Assembly: GCA_900316935.1 (NCBI GenBank) | Contig: ONEW01000009.1 | Span: 1 to 64,000, forward strand | Length of the DNA: 64,000 nucleotides | Source: an uncultured Selenomonadales bacterium | GTDB lineage: Bacteria; Bacillota; Negativicutes; Acidaminococcales; Acidaminococcaceae | Reading direction: 5' to 3' | In this document: in pieces, positions 25,341 through 34,605 of the stretch | How the letters are laid out: each line of letters begins with the position of its first letter | How positions within the stretch are numbered: the stretch's first letter is position 1 | Made by a program: the position numbers and the translations under genes | The notes under the pieces: generated by a model | What the model saw: only the letters and a program-made list of their open reading frames with translations | Told to the model about the DNA's origin: nothing | Databases searched by the model: none

Positions 25341-25792
25341 TGAAAGATCCTTTCGGGGGCATCATCCTGAACATCGCCTTCCGGATGCTGGTCCCCTTCT
25401 CCGTGGTCTATGCCGTGTATGTGCTGCTGCTCGGCGAATCGAGCCCCGGCGGCGGCTTCCAGGCCGGCGTCGTCATGGGTTTCGGTATCGTCCTGGCGCG
25501 GCTGATCCTCGGGGAAGATTCCATCCTGTTCAATATCAAGGCGAAGAACAGCCTGGCCCTGGCGGGCTTCGGCACGTTCATCTATGCGCTGGCCGGCTGG
25601 CTGACCCTGTTCGGCGGCGGCAAGTTCCTGGATTACAGCTTCCTGCCTTTTACGGCGGAACATGCGAACGAACTGCACGCCCTGGGCATCCTGATGATTG
25701 AGACCGGCGTCACGATCTGCGTCATGATGACCATCCTGAACATCATGGATGCACTGGTGAAAAGGAGTGAAGACGATGGAAGCATTGAATGA
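25337..25792 (+). CDS. mrpB: Mrp antiporter subunit B (MnhB domain)
   Basis: A 151-residue subunit with four helices. The MnhB signature LLGESSPGGGFQAGVVMGF sits between helices, preceded by the first helix (FRMLVPFSVVYAVYVLLLG). In Mrp complexes MrpB packs next to MrpC at the lateral cation path. The start overlaps the MbhE-like gene (ATGA), and the 3' end covers the ribosome site of mrpC. Confidence 0.92.
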   Translation: MMKDPFGGIILNIAFRMLVPFSVVYAVYVLLLGESSPGGGFQAGVVMGFGIVLARLILGEDSILFNIKAKNSLALAGFGTFIYALAGWLTLFGGGKFLDYSFLPFTAEHANELHALGILMIETGVTICVMMTILNIMDALVKRSEDDGSIE

Positions 25793-26150
25793 GTTTCTGG
25801 CCCGCCGCGGCCTCTACACCCTCGTCATGATCCTCTTTTTCCTGGGTGTCTACGGTATGGTCCTGAGCAAGAACTATTTCAAGAAACTGATGGCGATGAA
25901 CGTCATGCAGGTCGCCGTCATCTTCTTCTACCTCTGCTTCGCGCAGAAGGAAGGCGGCATGATCCCTATCCTGGTTCCGGGCAATGTGGATCCTGCAGCC
26001 TACATCAACCCCCTCCCGCACGCCCTGATGCTGACGGCCATCGTAGTCAGCATGGGTACCAGCGGCGTGGCAATCGCCCTGCTGATGCGGATCAAGGAAA
26101 GCTATGGATCCGTGGAGGAGCCGGAGGTACTAAGGAGGGCTAGCAAATGA
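25776..26150 (+). CDS. mrpC: Mrp antiporter subunit C (NuoK-like)
   Basis: A 124-residue NuoK-type subunit with three helices: LYTLVMILFFLGVYGMVL, then KLMAMNVMQVAVIFFYL, then a third with PHALMLTAIVVSMGTSGVAIALL. I chose the ATG at 25776 because AAGGAG lies 8 bases upstream; a GTG at 25767 falls inside that site. It overlaps mrpB by 17 bases and mrpD1 by four. Confidence 0.92.
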   Translation: MEALNEFLARRGLYTLVMILFFLGVYGMVLSKNYFKKLMAMNVMQVAVIFFYLCFAQKEGGMIPILVPGNVDPAAYINPLPHALMLTAIVVSMGTSGVAIALLMRIKESYGSVEEPEVLRRASK

Positions 26151-27646
26151 GCATTAGTACACATGCTCCCGTGTTCATCGTGCTGCTGCCCCTGACAGCG
26201 TCCCTGCTGTGCCTGTGCTTCAGCCGTCTGAACCGCAAGCTGGGGGCCTGGATTGTGCAGGCCGCCATCGCCGGTTCTTTCGTGGCGGCACTCCTTACGA
26301 TGTACCAGGTACTCAACAGCGGCAGCCACAATCTCCACTACTGGATGGGCAACTGGGAGCCCCCTATCGGCATTGAGTTCGCCGTGGATCCCCTCAATGC
26401 GGCCGTGCTTTGCATGATCACCTTCCTTTCGCTGGTCATCAGCTTCTACGGCAAGCCGTTCCTCGTCAGCGAGGACTGGCTGCACTACGGCGGTTACTAC
26501 ACGTTGTACGGCCTTCTGACCGTCGGCCTTTGCGGCATGGTGGTCACGGGCGACGTGTTCAACATGTACGTCTATCTCGAAATCATGTCCCTGTCCGGCT
26601 ACGGCCTCATCGCCCTGGGCGGGAAGAAGTCCATGATTGCGGCGTTCCGCTATCTGCTTGTCGGAACCATTGCCGCGTCGTTATATCTGATCGGCATCGG
26701 GTATGTCTACAGCATGACCGGGTCCCTGAACATGGCGGACATCAGCGTCCGCATCCAGCCTTTCGTGCACACGCCGCTGTTTGCATTTGCCGTGGCGTGC
26801 TTCCTGATCGCCTTCGGCATCAAGATGGCCCTGTTCCCGCTGCACGGCTGGCAGCCTGACGCCTACACCTACGCCCATCCCGGCGCGGCAGGCCTCATTT
26901 CGGGCTGCATGTCCAAAGTACCGGCTTACGCCATGCTGCGTTTCTTCTTCTACATCTTCGGTGTCACCAGTCCTGTCATGTCGGCCCTGCTGGACGTGCT
27001 CGGCATCATGGGCATCGGCGGGATCCTCATCGGGTCCGTCATGGCCCTGGCCCAGTACGACTTCCGCCGCATGCTGGCGTATTCTTCCGTGGCCCAGCTC
27101 GGCTATATCGCCGTCGGCATGGCCATGGGCAACATGTACGGCTTCATCGGTGCCGTACTGCACCTCATCAACCACGCCTTCATGAAGAGCTGCCTGTTCC
27201 TTGTGGTAGGTGGCATCTCCTACCGGTTCGGCGAAGTCAACCTGTACCGTCTGGGCGGTCTGAACAAGAAGATGACCGTTTCCTCCGTGGCGCTGTGCTT
27301 TGCCGTCCTGTCCATGGTCGGCATCCCGCCCACCTGCGGATTCTTCTCCAAGTGGTACCTGATGCTGGGCGCCTACGAAGGCAAAGAATACATCTTTATC
27401 GCCATCCTCGTCATCAGTTCGTTGCTGAACGCAATCTACTACTTCCGCATCGTGGAGCAGATGTTCGTCCAGCGCGAAGCGTCCTTGACGGAACTCCACA
27501 AACCGGCCACGAAGTTCGGCCTGCCCATGAGCATGGTACTGCCGATCGGCATTACGGGCCTGGGCATCCTGGTGCTCGGCATCTACAGCTACGACATCGT
27601 GGTAGGAGTGCTTAAACTAGGGTTACCGGAGGTGTTCCTGAGATGA
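26147..27646 (+). CDS. mrpD: MrpD-like antiporter subunit, copy 1
   Basis: A 499-residue proton-pumping-type subunit of the MrpD/NuoN/NuoL family with about 14 helices. The key charged residues are present: the glutamate of helix 5 (YVYLEIMSLSGYG), the lysine before PLH (FGIKMALFPLHGWQPDAY) and HAFMKSCLFLVVGG further on. It is the most canonical MrpD of the three copies. It overlaps mrpC and the next copy by four bases each. Confidence 0.92.
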   Translation: MSISTHAPVFIVLLPLTASLLCLCFSRLNRKLGAWIVQAAIAGSFVAALLTMYQVLNSGSHNLHYWMGNWEPPIGIEFAVDPLNAAVLCMITFLSLVISFYGKPFLVSEDWLHYGGYYTLYGLLTVGLCGMVVTGDVFNMYVYLEIMSLSGYGLIALGGKKSMIAAFRYLLVGTIAASLYLIGIGYVYSMTGSLNMADISVRIQPFVHTPLFAFAVACFLIAFGIKMALFPLHGWQPDAYTYAHPGAAGLISGCMSKVPAYAMLRFFFYIFGVTSPVMSALLDVLGIMGIGGILIGSVMALAQYDFRRMLAYSSVAQLGYIAVGMAMGNMYGFIGAVLHLINHAFMKSCLFLVVGGISYRFGEVNLYRLGGLNKKMTVSSVALCFAVLSMVGIPPTCGFFSKWYLMLGAYEGKEYIFIAILVISSLLNAIYYFRIVEQMFVQREASLTELHKPATKFGLPMSMVLPIGITGLGILVLGIYSYDIVVGVLKLGLPEVFLR

Positions 27647-29148
27647 TAGTGAATGATCCGAGACCTTTCCTTGCTGTCGGAACCGCGTTCCTGGCAGCGC
27701 TGCTCGTGTCGTGCAGCCGCAAGCATCCCAATGTCCGCGAAACGTGGAGCACCGTTGCCTCGTTCCTCATGTTCGGCCTCATCATCAGCATGGTCGGCGG
27801 CGTGTTGAACGGCAATGTGTACCAGTGGACCTTGTTCCAGCTGACCGACACGGTGGGATTCACCCTGCGTACCGATACGGCGGGCATGATCTTCGCCTGC
27901 CTGTCGTCCCTGCTGTGGATTCCCATCAACTTCTATTCCATCGGCTATATGCGGAATAACCACGAAACGGAACAGACCGGGTACTTTGCGTCCTTCGCCG
28001 TCTGCCTGGGCGCGACGGTGGGTGTTTCCCTCGCCAGCAACCTGCTGACCTTCTTCGTGTTCTACGAAATCCTGACCATCTTCTCGTATCCGCTTGTGCT
28101 GCACGAACGGGACGAGGAAGCCCTGGACGCCAGCCGCAAATACCTGGCCTACACACTGGTTTCCGGCCAGCTCTTCCTGGCAGGCACCGTTGGGGTGTAC
28201 TGCATCAGCGGCACCATGGACTTCCGGGCCGGCGGGTTCCTCGATTCCGGCATGGCCCCCATCTGGGTGCTGCAGCTGCTCTTCCTCCTCATGATCATGG
28301 CCGGCAGCGTCAAGGCGGCCGTGATGCCGCTGCATGGCTGGCTGCCCGCCGCCATGGTGGCGCCGACCCCTGTCAGCGCCCTGCTGCACGCCGTAGCCGT
28401 CGTCAAGACCGGTGCTTTCGCCGTCCTCCGCGTCATCTGCTTCGTCTTCGGACCGAAGCTGCTGAGTGAACTGGGAACGGCCGATGTCCTGGCCTGGCTC
28501 GCCGCGGCAACCATCCTCATGAGTTCCTTCATCGCCCTCAAGCAGGACAACCTGAAACGCCGTCTTGCTTTCTCGACCATCGGCCAGTTGAGTTACATCG
28601 TCCTCGGTGCTTCGCTCCTGACCCCGCTGGCCATCAAAGGCGCCTACCTCCATCTGGTGGCCCACGCCGTGATGAAGATCACCCTCTTTATGTGCGCCGG
28701 TGTCATCATCGTCCGGACGCACCTGCATGAAATCAGCGAGATGGACGGCATCGGCCGCCGCATGCCCGTGACGATGGGCTGTTTCGCCATCGCCTCCCTG
28801 GGCATCGCCGGGACGCCGTTCCTGATCGGTTTCATCAGCAAATGGAACCTGGCCATGGGGGCCATCCAGGCCGGCAAACCGCTGTTTGTCGCCGTCTGGA
28901 TCGCGTCGGCCCTGCTGGCCATCGGGTATCTGATGCCGGTCGTCCGCATGGCCTTCTTCAAGCCTGAACCGAAGGAAGACCCGCGGCACTACGGTTCCAT
29001 CAGCTACTCCATGCTGATCCCCATCTGCTTCACTGCGGTCCTGGCCCTTGTACTGGGCTGCGACCCCGAAATCTTCCCGCCGGACTTCTATAAGCTGGCG
29101 ACCGTGACGGCCGACGCCGTTTGCGCCGGATGGGGAGGTGGCTGGTGA
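27643..29148 (+). CDS. MrpD/NuoL-like antiporter subunit, copy 2
   Basis: A 501-residue subunit of the same family, with the helix-5 glutamate (FFVFYEILTIFSYP), the lysine before PLH (SVKAAVMPLHGWLPAAM) and HAVMKITLFMCAG. It could take the place of the MrpA N-terminal domain missing from this operon, but sequence alone does not decide this. Four-base overlap upstream; its stop overlaps the next small gene by one base. Confidence 0.9.
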   Translation: MIVNDPRPFLAVGTAFLAALLVSCSRKHPNVRETWSTVASFLMFGLIISMVGGVLNGNVYQWTLFQLTDTVGFTLRTDTAGMIFACLSSLLWIPINFYSIGYMRNNHETEQTGYFASFAVCLGATVGVSLASNLLTFFVFYEILTIFSYPLVLHERDEEALDASRKYLAYTLVSGQLFLAGTVGVYCISGTMDFRAGGFLDSGMAPIWVLQLLFLLMIMAGSVKAAVMPLHGWLPAAMVAPTPVSALLHAVAVVKTGAFAVLRVICFVFGPKLLSELGTADVLAWLAAATILMSSFIALKQDNLKRRLAFSTIGQLSYIVLGASLLTPLAIKGAYLHLVAHAVMKITLFMCAGVIIVRTHLHEISEMDGIGRRMPVTMGCFAIASLGIAGTPFLIGFISKWNLAMGAIQAGKPLFVAVWIASALLAIGYLMPVVRMAFFKPEPKEDPRHYGSISYSMLIPICFTAVLALVLGCDPEIFPPDFYKLATVTADAVCAGWGGGW

Positions 29149-29414
29149 TGATCGATCTCGTAAATGATAAGGGAAAACGCCGTAAAGTCATCGGCGCGGC
29201 CTTCGTCATCGCCCTGATCTGTTTCGCCATCGCCTACGCGGCGGGCGCCTACAGCGGCCACGTGGAGGAATGGCTGGAACGACCTTTCATGATCCTGCTC
29301 TTCGGGTTTGTCGGCTGCTGGATCCTCATCATCCTGGCCAAGATCATCATGACGCCGCTCCTGCAGCGCGACGAAGACTACTATCAGAAAGGAGATGACG
29401 ACAAAGATGTTTGA
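29148..29414 (+). CDS. Small two-helix membrane protein of the antiporter operon
   Basis: An 88-residue protein of unknown function with two hydrophobic helices (about 23-42 and 53-74) and a charged C-terminus (RDEDYYQKGDDDKDV). It is embedded between two MrpD-like subunits with overlapping stop/start codons on both sides, so it is very likely a subunit or assembly factor of the complex. GGGGAGGTG precedes the ATG at 29148. I do not recognise a named Mrp subunit in it. Confidence 0.75.
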   Translation: MIDLVNDKGKRRKVIGAAFVIALICFAIAYAAGAYSGHVEEWLERPFMILLFGFVGCWILIILAKIIMTPLLQRDEDYYQKGDDDKDV

Positions 29415-31143
29415 AAACTTCCATCCCGGGTTCATCTTCTTCCTGGTCGGCCTGTTCGCCTGCGTCGGCTCCGACAAACTCCGTAAAATGATTTTGGCCT
29501 GCGGCCCCTTCCTGGCCCTGGTGGCCATCTTCAACCTGCCGCTGGGTCTGGAGCAGAACTTCACGTTCCTGCAGGACTGGACCAGCCATTACATGTACGT
29601 CGACAAACTCAGCTGGGTCTTCGGCCTGGTCTTCTGCATCATGGGCTGCATCGGCGGCGTCTTCAGCTGCCATAACAAGAGTCCCCTGGAGGCCATCTGC
29701 AGCATGGGTTACGTGGGGGCTTCCATTTGCTGCACCTTCGCCCATGACTGGATCACCTTCCTGTTCTTCTGGGAACTGATGGCCGCCACCAGCCTGTTCC
29801 TCGTCTGGAACGACCCGCGTCCCACGAGCCGCGGTGCCGGCACGCGTTATATCCTGATGCATACGCTGAGCGGCAACTGCATCCTCTTCGGCGTCATCCT
29901 GAAACTGTCCCAGGGCCAGTACCTGGTGCAGAACCTCGTCAACGGACCGCATGACGCGGCCTTCTGGCTGATCCTCGCCGGCGTGGCCATCAACGTCGCC
30001 ATGGTGCCCCTGCACGCATGGATCGTCGATGCCTATCCGGCTGCGACCATCACGGGCAGCGTCTTCATGAGCTCCTACACGACGAAAGTCGCCGTCTACG
30101 CCATGCTGCGCATCTTCGGCGGCACGGAACTGCTCATTGCGGCCGGCGTGCTCATGGCCCTGTACGGCGCCCTCTACGCCGTCATGGAAAACGATATGCT
30201 GCGCCTGCTCAGCTACCATATCGTCAGCCAGGTCGGCTACATGGTGGCCGGCGCCGGCATCGGCACTGTCATGAGCATGAACGGCGCCACGGCCCATGCC
30301 TTTTGCGACATCCTCTTCAAATCGCTGCTCTTCATGTGCTGCAACGCCATCATCTACGCGACGGGCGTACGGCGCATCAACCAGCTGGGCGGCATGGCCA
30401 GACGCTATCCCACGGCCTTCTTCTGCTTCGTGATCGGGGCCTTCTCCATTTCGGGTATCCCCCTGTTCAACGGCTTCGTGTCCAAGACCATGACCATCGC
30501 CGCAGCCGGCCAGGCCGGGTACGCCATGACGGCCACACTGCTTGAACTCGCCAGCGTCGGTACATTATTGTCCATCTGCTTCAAGATGATGTACTTCATC
30601 TTCCTGGCTCCGGACAAAGGGGAAGCACCGGAAATACGGCCTGTCCCGACCAACATGAAGGCCGGCATGATCATGGGTGCGGTCTGCTGCACCGTCATCG
30701 GCTGCTTCCCGCAGTTGCTGTACCAGTACCTGCCGTTCGGGCCCGTCGAATACGTCCCGTATACGATGCCGCACGTCCTGCAGATGCTGCAGATGGCGTT
30801 CATGTCCGTCATCCCGTTCCTGATGTTCCTGCCGCGCATGGAACCCCATACGGCCCTGTCGCTGGATACGGACTGGTTCTACCGCCGTCCGCTGAAGTGG
30901 CTGTGGTCCGGCATCAGCAACCTGTGCTTCGGCCTGTGCCGCAGCCTGGGCCATGCCTGGGGCGTCGGAACCAACCAATTCATGGAACTGTGCGCAAATC
31001 CCATGAAGCTGATGGACGCGCGTCCGTTCCGGCAAAAGAAACGCTACAGTCCCGATAACTACCGGACCAGCATCGCCGATACAATCATGATCATCCTGAC
31101 GGTGCTCTTCATCTGCATCTTCGCATTCCGTACCATCGGGTAA
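29407..31143 (+). CDS. MrpD/NuoN-like antiporter subunit, copy 3, lacking the PLH-adjacent lysine
   Basis: A 578-residue third proton-channel-like subunit with a longer C-terminus (about residues 490-578, with one final helix). The helix-5 glutamate is present (LFFWELMAATS), and a later lysine is kept in SSYTTKVAVYAML. The lysine that precedes PLH in the other two copies is asparagine here (AINVAMVPLHAWIVDAYP). I chose the ATG at 29407, 12 bases after AAAGGAG, over an ATG directly adjoining that site. It is the last gene of the operon and is followed by a terminator. Confidence 0.88.
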   Translation: MFENFHPGFIFFLVGLFACVGSDKLRKMILACGPFLALVAIFNLPLGLEQNFTFLQDWTSHYMYVDKLSWVFGLVFCIMGCIGGVFSCHNKSPLEAICSMGYVGASICCTFAHDWITFLFFWELMAATSLFLVWNDPRPTSRGAGTRYILMHTLSGNCILFGVILKLSQGQYLVQNLVNGPHDAAFWLILAGVAINVAMVPLHAWIVDAYPAATITGSVFMSSYTTKVAVYAMLRIFGGTELLIAAGVLMALYGALYAVMENDMLRLLSYHIVSQVGYMVAGAGIGTVMSMNGATAHAFCDILFKSLLFMCCNAIIYATGVRRINQLGGMARRYPTAFFCFVIGAFSISGIPLFNGFVSKTMTIAAAGQAGYAMTATLLELASVGTLLSICFKMMYFIFLAPDKGEAPEIRPVPTNMKAGMIMGAVCCTVIGCFPQLLYQYLPFGPVEYVPYTMPHVLQMLQMAFMSVIPFLMFLPRMEPHTALSLDTDWFYRRPLKWLWSGISNLCFGLCRSLGHAWGVGTNQFMELCANPMKLMDARPFRQKKRYSPDNYRTSIADTIMIILTVLFICIFAFRTIG

Positions 31144-31166
31144 CGGCACGCTGTATCAACATAACG

Positions 31167-31204
31167 GACCGGAACCTCCCTTGGAGGTTTCGGTCTTGTT
31201 GTTT
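31167..31204 (+). terminator. Terminator of the antiporter operon
   Basis: A 13-bp imperfect stem, GACCGGAACCTCC (31167-31179) with GGAGGTTTCGGTC (31183-31195), followed by TTGTTGTTT. Confidence 0.8.
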
Positions 31205-31224
31205 ACTACGTAAAATGATAAAAT
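31196..31224 (+). promoter_or_regulatory. Promoter of the O-antigen ligase-like gene
   Basis: TTGTTG (31196-31201), a 17-base spacer and TAAAAT (31219-31224). The -35 box overlaps the U-tract of the preceding terminator. The leader to the ATG at 31309 is purine-rich with repeated GGGGAAGG. Confidence 0.55.
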
Positions 31225-31308
31225 CAGACAAGATATATATTTACCAGAAACTGCGGGAAGGGGAATCCCGTCAGCAGGGGAAGGAATTCAGGGGAAGGAA
31301 TTGATGAA

Positions 31309-32466
31309 ATGAAATATAACGAATGGTGCCTGGCAGCGCTGACGCTCGCCATGTGCACACAGCGTATGTCCATTGCCGCAGGGAACATATTCTACGGACT
31401 GGCCATCCTGTTCTTCTTGCTGCACCTGTATCAGCGCCATCAGGCCGGGGAAACGTTCACCGTACCGAAGGACTGCAAACGGTATTTCCTGGTATACGGC
31501 CTCTATGCGCTGCTGCTCCTGCCGTCCGTCTTTTTCAGTGTCGATCCGGGCCGCTCCCTGTCCAAGTTTGCGGATTATTTCATCGGCCGCATCTGGGTGC
31601 TGCCCATCCTGCTGTTCCTGAAAATCGATGCGGAAGCAATCAAGAAGGCCCTGCTGGTATATATCGGCTTCCTTGCCTTTGACGGCCTGTGGACCTTTGG
31701 GGAACGGATCTACACGCACGGCTTCCGTTCGAACGGCCTGGGCGACGGCTGGCTGCGGGCTGCCAGCATTGTGGCGACCGTATTCCCGGCCACCCTGGTG
31801 CTGTGGCTGACCAAAAAAGTTTCCTTCCCCGGCAGGAAATACCTGATCGGGTGTGCCGTCCTCATGGTGCTGGGCGCCCTTGGCAGCGGCACCCGCAGTT
31901 CCTGGGTCGGCATGCTGGCCGTGCTGCCCTTCATCCTATATGAAGGGTTTGTTTCCAGCCCGAAGAAGGCGGCGGCCATTGTGGCCATCCTGTGCTGCTT
32001 CGGTATGTTCATGTATCAGACTCCGGCGCTGCACGAACGGTTTATCTCCATCGCCAACATCACGACCAACCGTTCCAACGGAGACCGCGTGGAGGCATGG
32101 AAAGTCGGCGCCGAAATGGTGAAGGCACGGCCTCTGACCGGGTTCGGGATTCTGGAAGGCGGCCGCGTTTATCTGGCCCATTACCGTACCAAGGCGGATA
32201 CGCAGGGCTTGAACCACTTCCACAGCAATTACGTGCAGACGGCTGTGGACAGCGGGCTGCCCGGATTAACCGGCCTGCTGGTGTTCCTGCTGTACAATTT
32301 CTGGAATTTCCGTCATCTCGGGAATCCCTATGAACTCATCGGATTCTGTGCCTGGGTCGGATTCTGTGCCGTCGGCCTCTTCGACTACACACTGGGGATG
32401 TCGGCCGCCGTCAAGGCGCTCTGGTTTATGACGGGCTGCTGCATGCGGCTGAGGGAGACGGTTTGA
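31309..32466 (+). CDS. O-antigen ligase/polymerase family membrane protein (WaaL/Wzy-like)
   Basis: A 385-residue polytopic inner-membrane protein. Hydrophobic helices surround a periplasmic loop with the family pattern GSGTRSSWVGML at about 186-197 and NHFHSNYVQTAVDSGLPG near 305-322. Such proteins either join O-antigen or another glycan to lipid A-core or polymerise repeat units; the two cannot be separated by sequence here. It opens the surface-sugar region and supports a lipopolysaccharide-bearing envelope. Confidence 0.85.
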   Translation: MKYNEWCLAALTLAMCTQRMSIAAGNIFYGLAILFFLLHLYQRHQAGETFTVPKDCKRYFLVYGLYALLLLPSVFFSVDPGRSLSKFADYFIGRIWVLPILLFLKIDAEAIKKALLVYIGFLAFDGLWTFGERIYTHGFRSNGLGDGWLRAASIVATVFPATLVLWLTKKVSFPGRKYLIGCAVLMVLGALGSGTRSSWVGMLAVLPFILYEGFVSSPKKAAAIVAILCCFGMFMYQTPALHERFISIANITTNRSNGDRVEAWKVGAEMVKARPLTGFGILEGGRVYLAHYRTKADTQGLNHFHSNYVQTAVDSGLPGLTGLLVFLLYNFWNFRHLGNPYELIGFCAWVGFCAVGLFDYTLGMSAAVKALWFMTGCCMRLRETV

Positions 32467-32542
32467 ATGGATTGATCTTTTAGTTTTAGAAAAAATAAAA
32501 ATAATCTCGGGGTAAAATTTAGGGGAAACAGGGGAATCAAAA

Positions 32543-33587
32543 TTGAAAATCCTTTTAGTGAATCGCTGGGGGAGTTTGAATGTAGCAGGTGGGGCAGAGC
32601 AGGTTTTTTTTGCCATGGCGTCGGCTTTATCGGCTAAGTACGATGTGACGGCCCTTGCCATGACACAGCGTGGCGGCAAGCCCTTCTTCTACATGTCACC
32701 GAAAGTTCATTTCATCCATATGGATCACTGCTACGGGAAGCAGAAGAACCTTGTCCACAAAATTCTACGCTCTTTTCGAATCCGCAAACTGCAAAGGCGG
32801 AGTTACGACCAGCAATACGAAGACCCTATCTGGGGCGCGATGATGGAACCGGTTATCCGGCAGACAAATCCCGACGTCATCGTGGCATTCAGTCTCGACC
32901 TGGCCAGGATGATTCTGCAGTGGACAGATACGTGTAAACCGGTCATTGTCATGTTTCACCAATCTTCGGAAACAGTATTGAAAAATCTTACGCCTGCCAG
33001 TAAACGGGCACTCGAGGAGGCTGCCTGTGTCCAGGTTCTGATGAAAAGCGATCTTCCTGTCGTTCAGAAACGGGCAGCCTGCCGCCGGCTGGTATGCATT
33101 CCGGCTGCTCCATCCAGCTTTTCCCGGCTGGAAACTGGAGCTTTGGGGGGACGGGGACCCAGACCATGACACGTACACGAAATACTGTTATGACCTTGTG
33201 AAGCAGGCAGGGTTGGAACACGAGATATCTTTCTGTGGCACGACCCGGCAGGTCGAAGAAGTCTTGTCGGAAGGTTCGATTTTTGCGTTCCCCAGTTCAG
33301 AGGAAGGAATGGGAATCTGCCTTGCAGAGGCGATGGCCGTCGGCCTTCCGGCGGTTGGCTATAGAAGCTGTCATGCAGTGAATGAAATTATCCGGGATAA
33401 GGGCAACGGATTTTTATGCGAAGACGGGGTGGAGCCTTTTGCGGAGGCCCTGCGTCGCCTTATGTCGGATGAAGGACTGCGCAAAAAGATGGGGTACGAG
33501 GCAAAGCGTACAGCGGAAGCATATGAGGCTTCAAAAATTTGGGGAAAATGGGGGATACTGCTTGAAGAAACGGCATCTGGAAGGTGA
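32543..33587 (+). pseudogene. Broken GT4-family glycosyltransferase (internal deletion and frameshift)
   Basis: Two parts of one GT-B glycosyltransferase lie in different frames. The N-terminal part (32543-33169, TTG start after AGGGGAA) begins KILLVNRWGSLNVAGGAEQVF and runs to VCIP near 33104. The C-terminal part is readable in another frame from about 33113 (FPGWKLELWGDGDPD) and ends at 33587 with the donor-site motif SSEEGMGICLAEAMAVGLP. The usual stretch between them (VGRL...KG...LI.AF, about 45 residues) is missing, so about 135 bases were lost together with a frameshift. It is AT-richer than its neighbours. It is probably inactive, which would remove one sugar from the surface glycan. 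Confidence 0.85.
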
Positions 33588-33627
33588 GCGCCGAATCCGG
33601 CTTTGGAATCCATGAAAGAGGTCATCC

Positions 33628-34518
33628 ATGAACACAAATACGGCAGGTATCCTGCTCCTGATATTTTCCACGGCCATGTGGGGCGTATCCGGGGTCTGTG
33701 GACAATACCTGTTTGAAAACTTCCACACTGATCCGACGTGGCTCATCATGGTCCGGCAGGTGATTGCCGGAACCCTCTTCCTGGGGCTGATCGCCATCCG
33801 GGGAAAGGAGCCTTTCTTCGGCGTCTGGCGGTCCGGCCGGGTCATTGTCCGGGAAATGATCCTTTTCTCCCTGGGACTGTTGGGCGGCCAGTATGGCTTC
33901 TACATGGCCATCAGCCTGTCCAACGCACCTACGGCGACCGTGCTGATTTATACGGAACCGGTCTATATCCTGCTCTATCAGCTGCTGATTCTGCGCAGCC
34001 GCCCCGAAGGGCGGGAATTGCTGGGTATCGTCCTGGCCCTTACCGGTGTATTCCTCGTCTGTACCCATGGCAATCCCGACACCATGGTCCTTTCCCCGGA
34101 AGCCCTGTTCTGGACGATGGTGTCCGCCGTTTCCATGGCGCTTTACTCCATTTGTCCGACACACCTGCTGCAAGCCTGGTCCAGCCCGTACGTCAGCGGC
34201 TGGGGCCAGATCCTGGCCGGCCTGGTCCTGGTGCCGTTCTGCAGCCCCTTCGATTCCGGGGCTTCCGCCTGGCCCCCTTCTGCGTTGGGAGCCATGTCCT
34301 ACATCATCGTGCTGGGTACGGTCGTTCCGTTCCTGACCTACCTGATGGGCCTCAAAATCGTCGGCCCGGTCAAGGCGGCCCTCATCAGCTGCTGCGAACC
34401 CCTGTGCTCCATCCTCTTTGCCGTACTCTTTCTGGGGACGCGGCTCGTGTTCCTGGACTATATCGGCATGGCCTGCATCATCGTGACAGTGCTGATGCTG
34501 TCCATCCGCAAGGTGTGA
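33628..34518 (+). CDS. EamA/DMT-family transporter
   Basis: A 296-residue membrane protein with ten helices and two EamA repeats (STAMWGVSGVCGQYLF near the start; SAVSMALYSICPTHLL and GLKIVGPVKAALISCCEPL in the second half). The exported or imported metabolite is unknown. It is a different lineage from the EamA gene at 1623-2513. AAGAGG precedes the ATG. It lies between a broken glycosyltransferase and a LarA-family gene, with no clear functional tie to either. Confidence 0.88.
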   Translation: MNTNTAGILLLIFSTAMWGVSGVCGQYLFENFHTDPTWLIMVRQVIAGTLFLGLIAIRGKEPFFGVWRSGRVIVREMILFSLGLLGGQYGFYMAISLSNAPTATVLIYTEPVYILLYQLLILRSRPEGRELLGIVLALTGVFLVCTHGNPDTMVLSPEALFWTMVSAVSMALYSICPTHLLQAWSSPYVSGWGQILAGLVLVPFCSPFDSGASAWPPSALGAMSYIIVLGTVVPFLTYLMGLKIVGPVKAALISCCEPLCSILFAVLFLGTRLVFLDYIGMACIIVTVLMLSIRKV

Positions 34519-34544
34519 CGGCAGTGCTCCGGTTTCGGTACATA

Positions 34545-34553
34545 TGGTATAAT
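34545..34553 (+). promoter_or_regulatory. Extended -10 promoter for the LarA-family gene
   Basis: TGG followed by a perfect TATAAT (34548-34553). No convincing -35 box is present, as is common for extended -10 promoters. Confidence 0.6.
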
Positions 34554-34605
34554 GAAACTGCAGGATTCTTGATTTTATCGGAAATGAAATAAGGAGGTCG
34601 TCATC

